Below are positions 24,357 to 32,966 of a stretch of DNA of 64,000 nt, one piece after another. A program made the position numbers and the translations under genes. Each line of letters opens with the position of its first letter. Within the stretch, counting starts at the first letter, position 1. Under the pieces are notes generated by a model, which saw only the letters and a program-made list of their open reading frames with translations, was not told the origin of the DNA and ran no database searches. Source of the DNA: Curtobacterium sp. VKM Ac-1395 (GTDB lineage: Bacteria; Actinomycetota; Actinomycetes; Actinomycetales; Microbacteriaceae); assembly GCF_015350975.1 (NCBI RefSeq), contig NZ_JADKRX010000002.1, positions 771,158-835,157 of the forward strand, written 5' to 3'.

Positions 24357-26528
24357 CTAGCCCGCCGCGATCGGCGCTGCCGAGGCCGCCGCAGGGGAGA
24401 CGTCGGCCAGTCCGAGCGTGTCCAGGATCCACGCGAGCTCGAAGGCACGCTCCTGCCACGAGGCGTACCGGCCACTCACGCCACCGTGTCCCGCGGCCAT
24501 CTCGGTCTTCAGGAGCACCGGGGCACCGACCTCGCGGAGCTTCGCCGTCCACTTCGCCGGCTCGACGTAGAGCACGCGGGTGTCGTTGATCGAGGTGACC
24601 GCGAGGATCGCCGGGTACTCGACGTCGGAGCGGACGTTCTCGTACGGGCTGTACTCGCTCATGTACCGGTAGACCTCGGGGTCGTGGAGCGGGTCGCCCC
24701 ATTCGTCCCACTCGATGACGGTCAGCGGCAGGTCCGGGTCGAGGATGCTCGTCAGCGCGTCGACGAAGGGCACCGCTGCCACGATGCCGGCGAAGCGGTC
24801 CGGGGCGATGTTGGCGACGGCGCCCATCAGGAGTCCGCCGGCGCTGCCACCCTCGGCGACGAGCCGGTCGGGGCTGGTGCGACCGGTGGCGATCAGGTGG
24901 TCGGCGACCGCGACGAAGTCGGTGAAGGTGTTCTTCTTCGTCAGGGTCTTGCCGTTCTCGTACCAGTGCCGGCCGAGCTCGCCGCCACCCCGCACGTGGG
25001 CGACCGCGAAGACGACCCCGCGGTCGAGCAGCGACAGGCGCATCACGCTGAAGCCGGGGTCGATCGAGTACTCGTACGAGCCGTAGCCGTACAGGTGCAG
25101 CGGGGCCGGGGCGTCGGTGTCGACGGCGTCCCGGCGCCACACGAGGGAGACCGGCACACGGGTGCCGTCCTCGGCCGTGGCCCAGTCGCGCTCCTGCACG
25201 TAGTCGTCGGGGTCGTAGCCGCCGAGCACGGGCTGGCGCTTGAGCACCGTGACCTCGCCGGTCGCGAGGTCGAGGTCGCTCACCTCGGACGGGGTGACGA
25301 ACGAGGTGAACCCGATGCGGAGCGTGGGCTGGTCCCACTCCGGGTTGCCGCCGAGGCCGGCGGAGAACAGGGCCTCCTCGAAGGGGACCTCGCGCGGTTC
25401 GCCGTAGCCGTCGCCCTCGATCGGGATGATCGCGACGCGGGGCAGGGCCTCGGCGCGGTACTCGACCGCGAGGTGGCCGGCGAAGGCGTCGGCGGACTCG
25501 ATGCGGCGTTCGGTGTGGTGCGCGACGACCACGCGGCGGTCGGTCTCGGAGGTCGGGTCGTCGGCGGGGACGTCCACGAGCTCGAAGTTCTCGGCGCCGT
25601 CGTTGTGCAGCACGAGCAGGCGGTCGCTGCCGCCGACGATGGCGTGCTCGATCTCGTACTCGACGCCCTCGCGCCGGGGCCAGACGACGTGGAACTCGCC
25701 CGTCGGGTCGGCGGCGTCGAGGACCCACGCTTCGGACGTGATCTTCGAACCGAGTTCGATGACGATGTACTGCGACGAGCGGGTCACCCCGATGCCGACC
25801 CAGTAGCGGTCGTCGGGCTCCTCGAACACGACGACGTCGTCGGTCGAGGCGGTCCCCACGGTGTGACGCCAGATGCGGTCCGGGCGCCAGGAGTCGTCGA
25901 CGGTGGGGTAGAACACGTAGCGGCCGGAGGGGTCGAACGTGGCGCCGGAGCCGGTCTTCTCGACGACGTCGGGCAGGTCCTCGCCGGTGGTCAGGTCACG
26001 GACGTGCAGGGTGTAGCGCTCGTCACCGGCGACGTCCACGCCGTACAGCAGCCGGGTGCCGTCGTCGGAGATGTCGTAGGACCCGAGCGAGAAGAACTCG
26101 TGCCCGTCGGCCAGGGTGTTGCCGTCGAGGACGACCTGCTCGCCGGGGAGCGTGGCCGCGCTCTCCTCGAGCGACGGCGGGGTCCAGTCGTCCGGACCGC
26201 TGATCGGGGCCCGGCACTGGACGCCGTACTGGCTGCCCTCGGCCGTACGCGTGAAGTACCACCACTGGCCCATGCGGACCGGGACGGAGAGGTCCGTCTC
26301 CTGCACGCGGCCCTTGACCTCGCCGAAGATGCGCTCGCGCAGTGCGGCGAGGTGGTCGGTCGACGCGGCCGTGTGCGCGTTCTCGGCTTCGAGGTACGCG
26401 ATCGTGTCCGGGGACTCCTTGTCCCGGAGCCACTCGTAGTCGTCGACGAAGTCGATGCCGTGGTGGGTCCGCGTGACGGGCCGCTTGTCGGCGGTGGGCG
26501 GGGTGGTCGCTTCGTGCTCGCTGCTCAC
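24357..26528 (-). CDS. ptrB: S9 family oligopeptidase (oligopeptidase B type)
   Basis: Serine peptidase that cuts short peptides, probably in the cytoplasm (no signal peptide). 723 residues: an N-terminal beta-propeller to about residue 420, then an alpha/beta hydrolase domain with catalytic Ser near 562 in EGGSAGGLLMG, Asp in SINDTRVLY and His in AAGHGGVSGRY. Length and GGSAGG suit oligopeptidase B (after Arg or Lys) rather than prolyl oligopeptidase, but substrate is not proven. GTG start at 26528; TAGGCT ends 6 nt upstream and overlaps the Fic gene's stop codon, so mRNA is probably leaderless. Confidence 0.88.
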   Translation of the reverse strand: MSSEHEATTPPTADKRPVTRTHHGIDFVDDYEWLRDKESPDTIAYLEAENAHTAASTDHLAALRERIFGEVKGRVQETDLSVPVRMGQWWYFTRTAEGSQYGVQCRAPISGPDDWTPPSLEESAATLPGEQVVLDGNTLADGHEFFSLGSYDISDDGTRLLYGVDVAGDERYTLHVRDLTTGEDLPDVVEKTGSGATFDPSGRYVFYPTVDDSWRPDRIWRHTVGTASTDDVVVFEEPDDRYWVGIGVTRSSQYIVIELGSKITSEAWVLDAADPTGEFHVVWPRREGVEYEIEHAIVGGSDRLLVLHNDGAENFELVDVPADDPTSETDRRVVVAHHTERRIESADAFAGHLAVEYRAEALPRVAIIPIEGDGYGEPREVPFEEALFSAGLGGNPEWDQPTLRIGFTSFVTPSEVSDLDLATGEVTVLKRQPVLGGYDPDDYVQERDWATAEDGTRVPVSLVWRRDAVDTDAPAPLHLYGYGSYEYSIDPGFSVMRLSLLDRGVVFAVAHVRGGGELGRHWYENGKTLTKKNTFTDFVAVADHLIATGRTSPDRLVAEGGSAGGLLMGAVANIAPDRFAGIVAAVPFVDALTSILDPDLPLTVIEWDEWGDPLHDPEVYRYMSEYSPYENVRSDVEYPAILAVTSINDTRVLYVEPAKWTAKLREVGAPVLLKTEMAAGHGGVSGRYASWQERAFELAWILDTLGLADVSPAAASAAPIAAG

Positions 26529-26537
26529 CGTGCCAGC

Positions 26538-27797
26538 CTAGGCCGCGTCCTCGTGCACGAGCTCGCGGCGCACGCCGTCGTGCACCCCGACGGCGACCCG
26601 CTCGGCGAAGGCGTCGAGCTCGGTGGCGACCCCGGTGACCAGCCAGGCCCGGCCTCGGCGGCGCTGCGTGACCGGACGCACGGCCCCGCTGCGCTCGAGC
26701 GTCCGGACCAGGGCGTCGACCGATGCCGGCCCGGACCCCGGCGACCGTCGGCGGAGTGCGACGACGAGGTCCTCGGCGTCGTCCTCGGTCAGGACGGCGT
26801 CACGGGAGAGCTCGGGGAGCGGCCAGGGGAGCTGCCGACGCGTGTCCTCGGCGTGCTCGTCGAGCAGCAGTGCCACCAGCGCAGCCTCGTCGCAGACCGT
26901 CCCGATCGCCACCGCGAGGTCGGCGACGAAGTCGTGCACCAGGCCGGAGCGGTACCGGGCCAGATGCTCGAAGTACCGCGACCGGTCGGCCACGAGTGCG
27001 GTGGCGACCGGCACGGTGATCGTCGTGGTGAGCCCGCAGCGGCGCAGGACCGCCCCGATGAGCGCACGACCCATGCGCCCGTTGCCGTCGGTGAAGGGGT
27101 GGACGGACTCGAACTGGGCGTGCGCGATCGCTGCCTGCGCGACGGGGTGCAGGTCGTCACGCTCGAGGAAGGCGACGAGGTCCGCCATGGCGTCGGGGAC
27201 GAGCTCGGGCGGTGGTGGGACGTACGTCGCAAGTCGTGGGCTGCCACCCCCGCCGATCCAGTTCTGCACCGTGCGGTACCGACCGGCGTCGCGGCCGTCG
27301 AGCGGGTCGTCGCGCATCAGGTCGTGGTGTGCGGCGAGGATCGAACGCTCGGTGATGCGTCCGGCGCTCGCGCCGCAGCCCGTGCTGGCGTCGGCCATCA
27401 GTCGGCGGAGTGCGGTCGTCGCGGCGACCATCAGCGTCGCGCTGCCGTTCGCCCGCACACCGACCACGGCGCGGACGTAGTCGTCGAGGTCGGCGTGCTC
27501 GTCCTCGATCCGGGAGGACGCGACGGCCTCGGTCCGTGCCAGCAGTCCGCCCAGTGCGCCGAGCCGGTCCCCGTGGTGCTCGTCGAGGCTCCGGAGGGCC
27601 GCGGCTGCCCGGTCGAGCAGCGCGAGGTCATCGGGCACGGGGTCGTACCGGCGGTCGGCGATGGGCGGCGGCACGGAGGTCGTGACCGCGGTGCAGAGCC
27701 GGTCGGCACGAGGACCACGGCGCGAGCTGCGCCACGGCCGCTCCGCCGTGCCGTGGACCGCCCACTCCGGGGCGAGACCGGGGCCGTCGTCGTCCAC
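26538..27797 (-). CDS. Fic family protein
   Basis: Likely transfers AMP (or another nucleotide) to a protein hydroxyl. 419 residues: the Fic motif HPFTDGNGRMGRAL is near residue 232, after TYVPPPPELVP as in many Fic proteins, followed by a C-terminal winged-helix-like region. The N-terminal inhibitory helix resembles the usual SSxIEG motif but reads ASSRIEDE, so the Gly or Asn is replaced by Asp. The GTG at 27797 follows a strong aggagg. Target unknown; no antitoxin gene lies next to it. Confidence 0.88.
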   Translation of the reverse strand: MDDDGPGLAPEWAVHGTAERPWRSSRRGPRADRLCTAVTTSVPPPIADRRYDPVPDDLALLDRAAAALRSLDEHHGDRLGALGGLLARTEAVASSRIEDEHADLDDYVRAVVGVRANGSATLMVAATTALRRLMADASTGCGASAGRITERSILAAHHDLMRDDPLDGRDAGRYRTVQNWIGGGGSPRLATYVPPPPELVPDAMADLVAFLERDDLHPVAQAAIAHAQFESVHPFTDGNGRMGRALIGAVLRRCGLTTTITVPVATALVADRSRYFEHLARYRSGLVHDFVADLAVAIGTVCDEAALVALLLDEHAEDTRRQLPWPLPELSRDAVLTEDDAEDLVVALRRRSPGSGPASVDALVRTLERSGAVRPVTQRRRGRAWLVTGVATELDAFAERVAVGVHDGVRRELVHEDAA

Positions 27798-27907
27798 GTG
27801 TCCTCCTGTCGTCCCTCCGACCGTAGGCACGGCGTCGCCCCAGCCGGGCATCGTCGGGATGTTGTATCTCGCCGTCGTCGTCACCGGCCGTGGCTACCGT
27901 GGACGAC

Positions 27908-29107
27908 ATGACCAACACGTTCGCGATCACCGGTGCCCACGTCGTCCCCGTCACGTCCCAGGAGTTCGACGGGGGAGCCGTCGTCGTGCAGGACGGCCGC
28001 ATCACCGCGATCGGCCCGGACGTCACCCCGCCGCAGGGCGTCCCCGTGATCGACGCCGCGGGCGCATGGCTCCTCCCCGGCTTCGTCGAGGCCCACGGGC
28101 ACGTCGGCATCCACGAGGAGGCGAACGGCCCGGCCGGCAACGACACGAACGAGCTCACCGGACCCAACCAGGCCGCGGTCCGCGCGATCGACGCCGTGGA
28201 CATCGACGACGAGGGCTTCCGGGACGCCCTGTCGGGCGGCGTCACCGCGATCGTCGTCAAGCCCGGGTCCGGCAACCCGATCGGCGGCCAGTCCGTGGCG
28301 ATCAAGACCTGGGGCGGGCGGACCATCGACGAGCAGCTGATCTCGGACGCCGTGAGCGTGAAGAGCGCCCTCGGCGAGAACCCGAAGCGCGTCTACGGCG
28401 ACAAGGGCCAGACGCCCTCCACGCGGCTGGGCGTCGCGAAGGTCATCCGCGAGGCCTTCGTCGACGCGCAGGACTACCGTGCCGCACGGGACGCCGCTGC
28501 CACGAAGGGCGAGCCGTTCGCCCGTGACCTGACGAAGGAGACCCTGGTTCGGGTGCTCGACGGCGAGCTCGTCTGGGACCAGCACACGCACCGCCACGAC
28601 GACATCGCGACCGCGATCCGCCTGTCCGAGGAGTTCGGCTACCGGCTCGTCGTGAACCACGGCACCGAGGGCCACAAGATCGCCGACGTCCTGGCCGCCA
28701 AGGACATCCCGGTGATCTACGGACCGCTCTTCACCAGCCGGTCGAAGGTCGAGCTCCGTGACCGGGGCATCCCGAACCTGGCGGCGCTCGCGGCCGCCGG
28801 GGTCCGCGTCGCGATCACCACCGACGCGCCCGTCGTCCCGATCGCCATGCTCGTGACGCAGGCGACGATGGCGGTCCGCGACGGCCTGCCCCGTCAGACG
28901 GCGCTCGAGGCCCTCACCGTGAACCCGGCGACGTTCCTCGGGTTCGGGGACCGCGTCGGGCGCCTCGAAGCCGGTTGGGACGCCGACCTGGTCCTGTGGT
29001 CGGGCGACCCGCTGGACGCCACCAGCCGGGCGACCCGGGTGTGGATCGACGGCCAGCAGGTCTTCGCGTGGGCCGACGGCGTGGGGACCACCACGCCCCG
29101 CTGGTAG
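27908..29107 (+). CDS. Amidohydrolase family protein
   Basis: Metal-dependent hydrolase with an imidazolonepropionase-like layout. 399 residues: a beta-sandwich N-terminal strand set, metal motif HGHVGIHEE after LLPGFVEA, HTHRHDD near 228, NHGTEGH near 254 and DAPV near 302, then TVNPATFLGFGDRVG. A cyclic amide or similar substrate is expected but unidentified. ATG at 27908: TACCGT (27895-27900) ends 7 nt upstream, predicting a leaderless mRNA. It is divergent from the Fic gene. Confidence 0.87.
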   Translation: MTNTFAITGAHVVPVTSQEFDGGAVVVQDGRITAIGPDVTPPQGVPVIDAAGAWLLPGFVEAHGHVGIHEEANGPAGNDTNELTGPNQAAVRAIDAVDIDDEGFRDALSGGVTAIVVKPGSGNPIGGQSVAIKTWGGRTIDEQLISDAVSVKSALGENPKRVYGDKGQTPSTRLGVAKVIREAFVDAQDYRAARDAAATKGEPFARDLTKETLVRVLDGELVWDQHTHRHDDIATAIRLSEEFGYRLVVNHGTEGHKIADVLAAKDIPVIYGPLFTSRSKVELRDRGIPNLAALAAAGVRVAITTDAPVVPIAMLVTQATMAVRDGLPRQTALEALTVNPATFLGFGDRVGRLEAGWDADLVLWSGDPLDATSRATRVWIDGQQVFAWADGVGTTTPRW

Positions 29108-29113
29108 CGAGCC

Positions 29114-30004
29114 TCAGGACTCCCGCGACAGCAGGAACTCGTTCATCTGCTCCGTCAGGTCGAGGTCCATCGCCTGCTCGTCCCCGTTCACCAGTCGGAT
29201 CGGGGCGGCCTGGCGCACGCTCGACACGAGCCACAGGGCATCCGCCGCCCGCAGGTCCGCCATCGTGACGAGCTCGTAGGCCGTCTCGATGCCCTCGGCC
29301 TCGGCGAACCGGAAGACGTCCGCCTGCGTGGTGCCGGCGAGGATCCCGATGTCGGTGCGCGGCGTGACGAGCCGTCCGCCGACCGCCATCACCAGGTTGG
29401 CGCGGGTGCCCTCGAGCACGTAGCCGTCGCTCGAGACGAACAGGGCATCGTCGGCCCCGCGTCGGGCGGCCTCGCGCAGGGCTGCCATGTTCACCGCGTA
29501 CGAGAGCGACTTCGCGCCCTGCAGCAGCCACGGTGAGGTGCGCTCGACGTCGTGGCGGTACCCGCGGTCGAGCGTCACGACGGAGATGCCCTGCGTCCTG
29601 GCGGGCGTCGAGTCGCCGGAGGCCGCCGCGTACACCCAGCCGGTGGGGCGGTCGGAGCCCTCGACGCCGCGGGTCATGACCGTCTTCGCGAAGGCCTCGT
29701 GCACGGGGTCGAGCTCGGCGCAGACGGCCTCGACCGCGCGGCGCCAGGCGTCGAGGTCGGGCAGCGGCAGGTCGAGCATGCGGGCGGAGCGCACGAAGCG
29801 GTCGAGGTGGGCCTCGAGGGCCTGCGGACGGCCGTCGACGACGGTGATCGTCTCGAAGACGCCGTCACCGCGGATGATCCCGAGGTCCTGCACCTGGAGG
29901 TTCGTGCCGAGGGGCGCCTGGTACGTGAAGGCGTCCGCGGCGGGGTCGTGCGCGGCGGCCTCGCGCGAGGGCTGGTTCAGGACGGCGAGCACGGTTTCGG
30001 TCAT
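29114..30004 (-). CDS. pabC: Aminodeoxychorismate lyase (class IV aminotransferase)
   Basis: PLP enzyme that releases pyruvate from aminodeoxychorismate to form p-aminobenzoate, after PabB. 296 residues of the fold type IV family: the PLP lysine is in QGAKSLSYAVNM, with DALFVSSDGYVLEGTRANLV and GILAGTTQADVF downstream. D-amino acid or branched-chain aminotransferase activity is an alternative. ATG at 30004: the −10-like TTGGAT ends 6 nt upstream (leaderless). The gene is convergent with the amidohydrolase, 6 bp away. Confidence 0.82.
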   Translation of the reverse strand: MTETVLAVLNQPSREAAAHDPAADAFTYQAPLGTNLQVQDLGIIRGDGVFETITVVDGRPQALEAHLDRFVRSARMLDLPLPDLDAWRRAVEAVCAELDPVHEAFAKTVMTRGVEGSDRPTGWVYAAASGDSTPARTQGISVVTLDRGYRHDVERTSPWLLQGAKSLSYAVNMAALREAARRGADDALFVSSDGYVLEGTRANLVMAVGGRLVTPRTDIGILAGTTQADVFRFAEAEGIETAYELVTMADLRAADALWLVSSVRQAAPIRLVNGDEQAMDLDLTEQMNEFLLSRES

Positions 30005-30023
30005 GCGACCATCCAACCGCAGG

Positions 30024-30374
30024 TCAGCTCTGCTTCGGCAGGGCTCCCATGAGCTTCCAGACGGCCTCGGTCAGCTCCGGGTGCTGCAGCGCGATGCGGC
30101 GCAGCCGGTGGTACTCCTCGCCGAGCCGGGTGCCCTGCCCGGAGGCGGGGTGCATCGACCACTGCGCACTCCGGCGTCCGATCGCGTCGTCCATCTCGAG
30201 CGCTTCTTCGCGGAGGATGAGCACGACCTGCTCGTCGACGCTCGGCAGCATCGGCATGAACTCCCACGGGTCGTCGCCCTGACGACTGCGGTGCTCGACG
30301 ATCATCGAGATCTCCTCGGCAGCCTCGGCACGCAGCACTTCGAGGCTGCGCCCGAACCGACGGTGCTCAGCCAT
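30024..30374 (-). CDS. Conserved hypothetical protein
   Basis: 116 residues, acidic and helical with no TM segment. Recognisable parts are LRAEAAEEISMIVEHRSRQG and EYHRLRRIALQHPELTEAVW. I cannot name a family. It lies 19 bp upstream of pabC on the same strand, so the two may share a transcript, although pabC also has its own −10-like hexamer. The ATG at 30374 is the only good start near its 5' end. Confidence 0.7.
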   Translation of the reverse strand: MAEHRRFGRSLEVLRAEAAEEISMIVEHRSRQGDDPWEFMPMLPSVDEQVVLILREEALEMDDAIGRRSAQWSMHPASGQGTRLGEEYHRLRRIALQHPELTEAVWKLMGALPKQS

Positions 30375-30438
30375 GGTGCCCCCGCAGACCACCTGCCATG
30401 GAACGAGCGTACGCCAGTTCTTCGGCCAGACTGGACAC

Positions 30439-30960
30439 GTGCCGACCCGTGACGAGACGAAGAACCAGCACCCCAGAGTCGTCGTCGTGTACCTGCTGCG
30501 CGACGGTGCCGACGGGCCGGAGGTGCTCCTCGGGGAGAAGCGCCGCGGCCTCGGGACGGGACGTGTGGTCGGCCCCGGCGGCAAGCGCGAGCCGGGGGAG
30601 TCGGCGGTCGACACCGCCGTCCGCGAGGTCGCCGAGGAGGTCGGTCTGCGGCTCGACCCCGCCGACCTGGAGGCTCGTGGCACGTTGGACTACCGGTTCC
30701 CGTTCCGCCCGTCCTGGTCCCAGGTCTCCGACGTCTTCGTCGGCCGGCGCTGGTCCGGCACACCCACCGCGAGCGACGAGCTGGAAGCACGATGGGTCCC
30801 GGTCGACGCGGTGCCGTACGACGCCATGTGGGACGACGCCCGCTACTGGCTGCCGGGCGTGCTCCGCGGCGGGACCGTCGACGCACGCTTCACGTTCGCG
30901 GACGACGACGCGACCGTCGCCGGCTTCACGGGCACCGGCGTCGACGCACCGAGCCGCTAG
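30439..30960 (+). CDS. NUDIX hydrolase, MTH1-like
   Basis: Cuts nucleoside diphosphate-linked compounds. 173 residues. The Nudix box is GGKREPGESAVDTAVREVAE followed by EVG, and the preceding GLGTGRVVGPGGK resembles 8-oxo-dGTPases of the MTH1/MutT type, so a role in cleaning the nucleotide pool is plausible. The GTG start at 30439 has CAGACT ending 6 nt upstream (leaderless). It is divergent from the hypothetical gene before it. Confidence 0.85.
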   Translation: MPTRDETKNQHPRVVVVYLLRDGADGPEVLLGEKRRGLGTGRVVGPGGKREPGESAVDTAVREVAEEVGLRLDPADLEARGTLDYRFPFRPSWSQVSDVFVGRRWSGTPTASDELEARWVPVDAVPYDAMWDDARYWLPGVLRGGTVDARFTFADDDATVAGFTGTGVDAPSR

Positions 30961-30997
30961 ACAGCTCGCGCACTGCCGCCGGGAGCAGGCGTCGGTC

Positions 30998-31282
30998 TCA
31001 GCGACGCTGCTGCGTGCGCGTGCTGCCCGTGCGGGCCTCCTCGGCCTCGGCCATGACGTCGGCGTCCCCGCTCCGGCCGCCGAGCGGGCGGACGAAGAAG
31101 TCGACGATGCCCACCACGATCGCGCCGACGAGCGCGAACATCGCCCATCCGACGAAGAGCCCGGCGGTGTCGCGGCCGTCCGCCGGCGCCAGGACGACGC
31201 TCGAGACCCAGAGCGCTGCGGTGAGCGCGAGCAGGACGACGACGAGCGTGACGAGGAGGCGGTGCCAGGCGGTGCGGGTCAT
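30998..31282 (-). CDS. Small two-TM membrane protein
   Basis: 94 residues: helices near 10-30 (LLVTLVVVLLALTAALWVSS) and 43-63 (GWAMFALVGAIVVGIVDFFV), then a charged tail. Function unknown. ATG at 31282; TATCCT lies 9 nt upstream, so the leader is 2 nt or absent. It follows the long membrane gene at 31317-32873 by 34 bp on the same strand. Confidence 0.75.
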   Translation of the reverse strand: MTRTAWHRLLVTLVVVLLALTAALWVSSVVLAPADGRDTAGLFVGWAMFALVGAIVVGIVDFFVRPLGGRSGDADVMAEAEEARTGSTRTQQRR

Positions 31283-31316
31283 GATCGGCCCAGGATACCG
31301 CCAGGTGCCGCGGTCC

Positions 31317-32873
31317 TCAGCGGGCCGCGTGCCGACTGTGGGACGTGCTGGTGGGATCGGCCGGGGTGCCGGAGCCGTCGGTCCGTGGGACGGGGCGGGT
31401 GCGTGGGCCCGCACCGGGGCCTCCCGTCCGGTTGCCCGCCGGCTGCCGGTCCGTCTGCCGGACCACCGGGATGCGCCCCGTCGTCAGGGGTTCGTTCTCG
31501 AGGCCGTCGCGTCCGCCGGTGAAGACGTCGCCGCCGACGCGGTCGTCCTGCCAGTCCTCGTCGCGCAGGACCTGCAGCGTGCCGGTCTCGGTGGAGGACA
31601 GCCCGTGCCGCTCGAGCTCGACGTCGCGCTGCTGACCGAGGAACTCGCGGTTGGCGTTCTGGGCGTCCTGGAACATCGTGGTGCGCCCGGTGACGATGGC
31701 GCGGATGCGGCGGCGCTCCCACCACATCTTGCCGAAGTACATGAGCACCAGCCCGGCGCCGGCGTAGCACGCCATCGTGATCAGGCCGCGGGCGGGGCCG
31801 GGGCCGACGCCGTAGATCTGGTGCTTGATCATGTCGACCATGCTGGAGCCGACGACGACGTTGTTGAGCCAGGCGAAGGGCTCTGGCATGAACCACTTCG
31901 GGTAGGCGCCGCCGGAGGACGGCATGGACAGGAAGACGAAGCAGATCATCGCGGGCGCGGCGATGAACCGGCCGACGAAGTAGCTCAGGCCGTTCACCGC
32001 CAGGCCGATCGCCACGATCCAGCCCCACGCGATGAGCACGAGTTCGATCCAGTGCCCGTGGATGGCGCCGACGACGGGTCCGGCGAGCGTGTTCGTGATG
32101 AGCGAGATGACGAGACCGCCGACGACGATGACCGTCATTCGGGTGCGGTGCCGCAGCGGGCCGCCCATGATGCCGATGAACATCGCGACCATGTAGCCGC
32201 CGATGCACCAGGCGAGCATCACGTACATCGGGACGGTGCCGTACTCGTCGTACGCGGGGAGCGCGGCGAGCTCGGTGACCTTCGGTGTGGCGACCCCGAT
32301 CGCGGTGAGCACGGCGGTCAGCGTGGCGGGGACGAGGTTCGCGACCTGGAACTGGTGCGCGCTGGCCTTGAAGAACTCGTTCGTCGACGGGTCGTACGCG
32401 ACCGCCATCGAACCGGCGAGCACGTCCCGCTTCGCCGCGACGAGGGAGTCGTACGTGTGGAAGACGAACTCCCCGGGCAGGGCCTTCTGGACGGCCGCGA
32501 TGAAGCCGGGGTCGCTGCCGATGAGCGCGACGGGCACGTCGTGCGGGTGCGGGGCGTGGAACGCGAAGACGTAGCAGAGGCAGAAGCCGACGATGAAGAA
32601 CAGCGGCATCCAGAGCTGCAGGCCGATCAGCTGCAGCGAGGGGTGCAGCGTCGAGAACCAGCGGCGGTACGCGCTGATGTGCTGTGGCTGGGGGACCGGG
32701 GCCTGGCGGCGGACGGGCCTCGACGACCCGGCGACCTTCGCGCCGCGGCGGGGCGCGGTGCCGCGGGCGGAGGGGCGCGTGGTGCGCTGCTTCGGAGCGG
32801 GTCGCGGTCCGGACGCGCCGGGACGGTCCGAGGTGTCGGAGTGCTTCGGGACGTCGTTCCGCGGGATGCTCAC
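31317..32873 (-). CDS. Multi-TM protein resembling ABC-2/YhgE-type permeases
   Basis: 518 residues. The first ~70 are basic and disordered. A TM helix near 82-105 (LWMPLFFIVGFCLCYVFAF) is followed by an extracytoplasmic part of about 100 residues (PHDVPVALIGSDPGFIAAV) and then about six helices, and by a disordered tail of about 120 residues. This layout of one helix, a large loop and a helix block is that of YhgE/Pip-like ABC-2 permeases, but no ATPase gene is near. GTG at 32873 follows aggag, 12 nt upstream. Confidence 0.6.
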   Translation of the reverse strand: MSIPRNDVPKHSDTSDRPGASGPRPAPKQRTTRPSARGTAPRRGAKVAGSSRPVRRQAPVPQPQHISAYRRWFSTLHPSLQLIGLQLWMPLFFIVGFCLCYVFAFHAPHPHDVPVALIGSDPGFIAAVQKALPGEFVFHTYDSLVAAKRDVLAGSMAVAYDPSTNEFFKASAHQFQVANLVPATLTAVLTAIGVATPKVTELAALPAYDEYGTVPMYVMLAWCIGGYMVAMFIGIMGGPLRHRTRMTVIVVGGLVISLITNTLAGPVVGAIHGHWIELVLIAWGWIVAIGLAVNGLSYFVGRFIAAPAMICFVFLSMPSSGGAYPKWFMPEPFAWLNNVVVGSSMVDMIKHQIYGVGPGPARGLITMACYAGAGLVLMYFGKMWWERRRIRAIVTGRTTMFQDAQNANREFLGQQRDVELERHGLSSTETGTLQVLRDEDWQDDRVGGDVFTGGRDGLENEPLTTGRIPVVRQTDRQPAGNRTGGPGAGPRTRPVPRTDGSGTPADPTSTSHSRHAAR

Positions 32874-32966
32874 TGGCGCGCTGTGCTCCTGGTCTCGTGT
32901 CGGGTCACCCGAGGATACGCCCGGCCTCTGACCGCGCTCCTGAGTGGCCGCAGCAGCCCGGCGCCG

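Noticed and set aside
24486..27911. Long plus-strand reading frame (over 1100 codons) opposite ptrB and fic
   Set aside because: It is antisense to two genes with clear catalytic motifs and runs through both. High GC removes stop codons in shadow frames; its translation is Arg-, Asp- and Val-rich without any domain.
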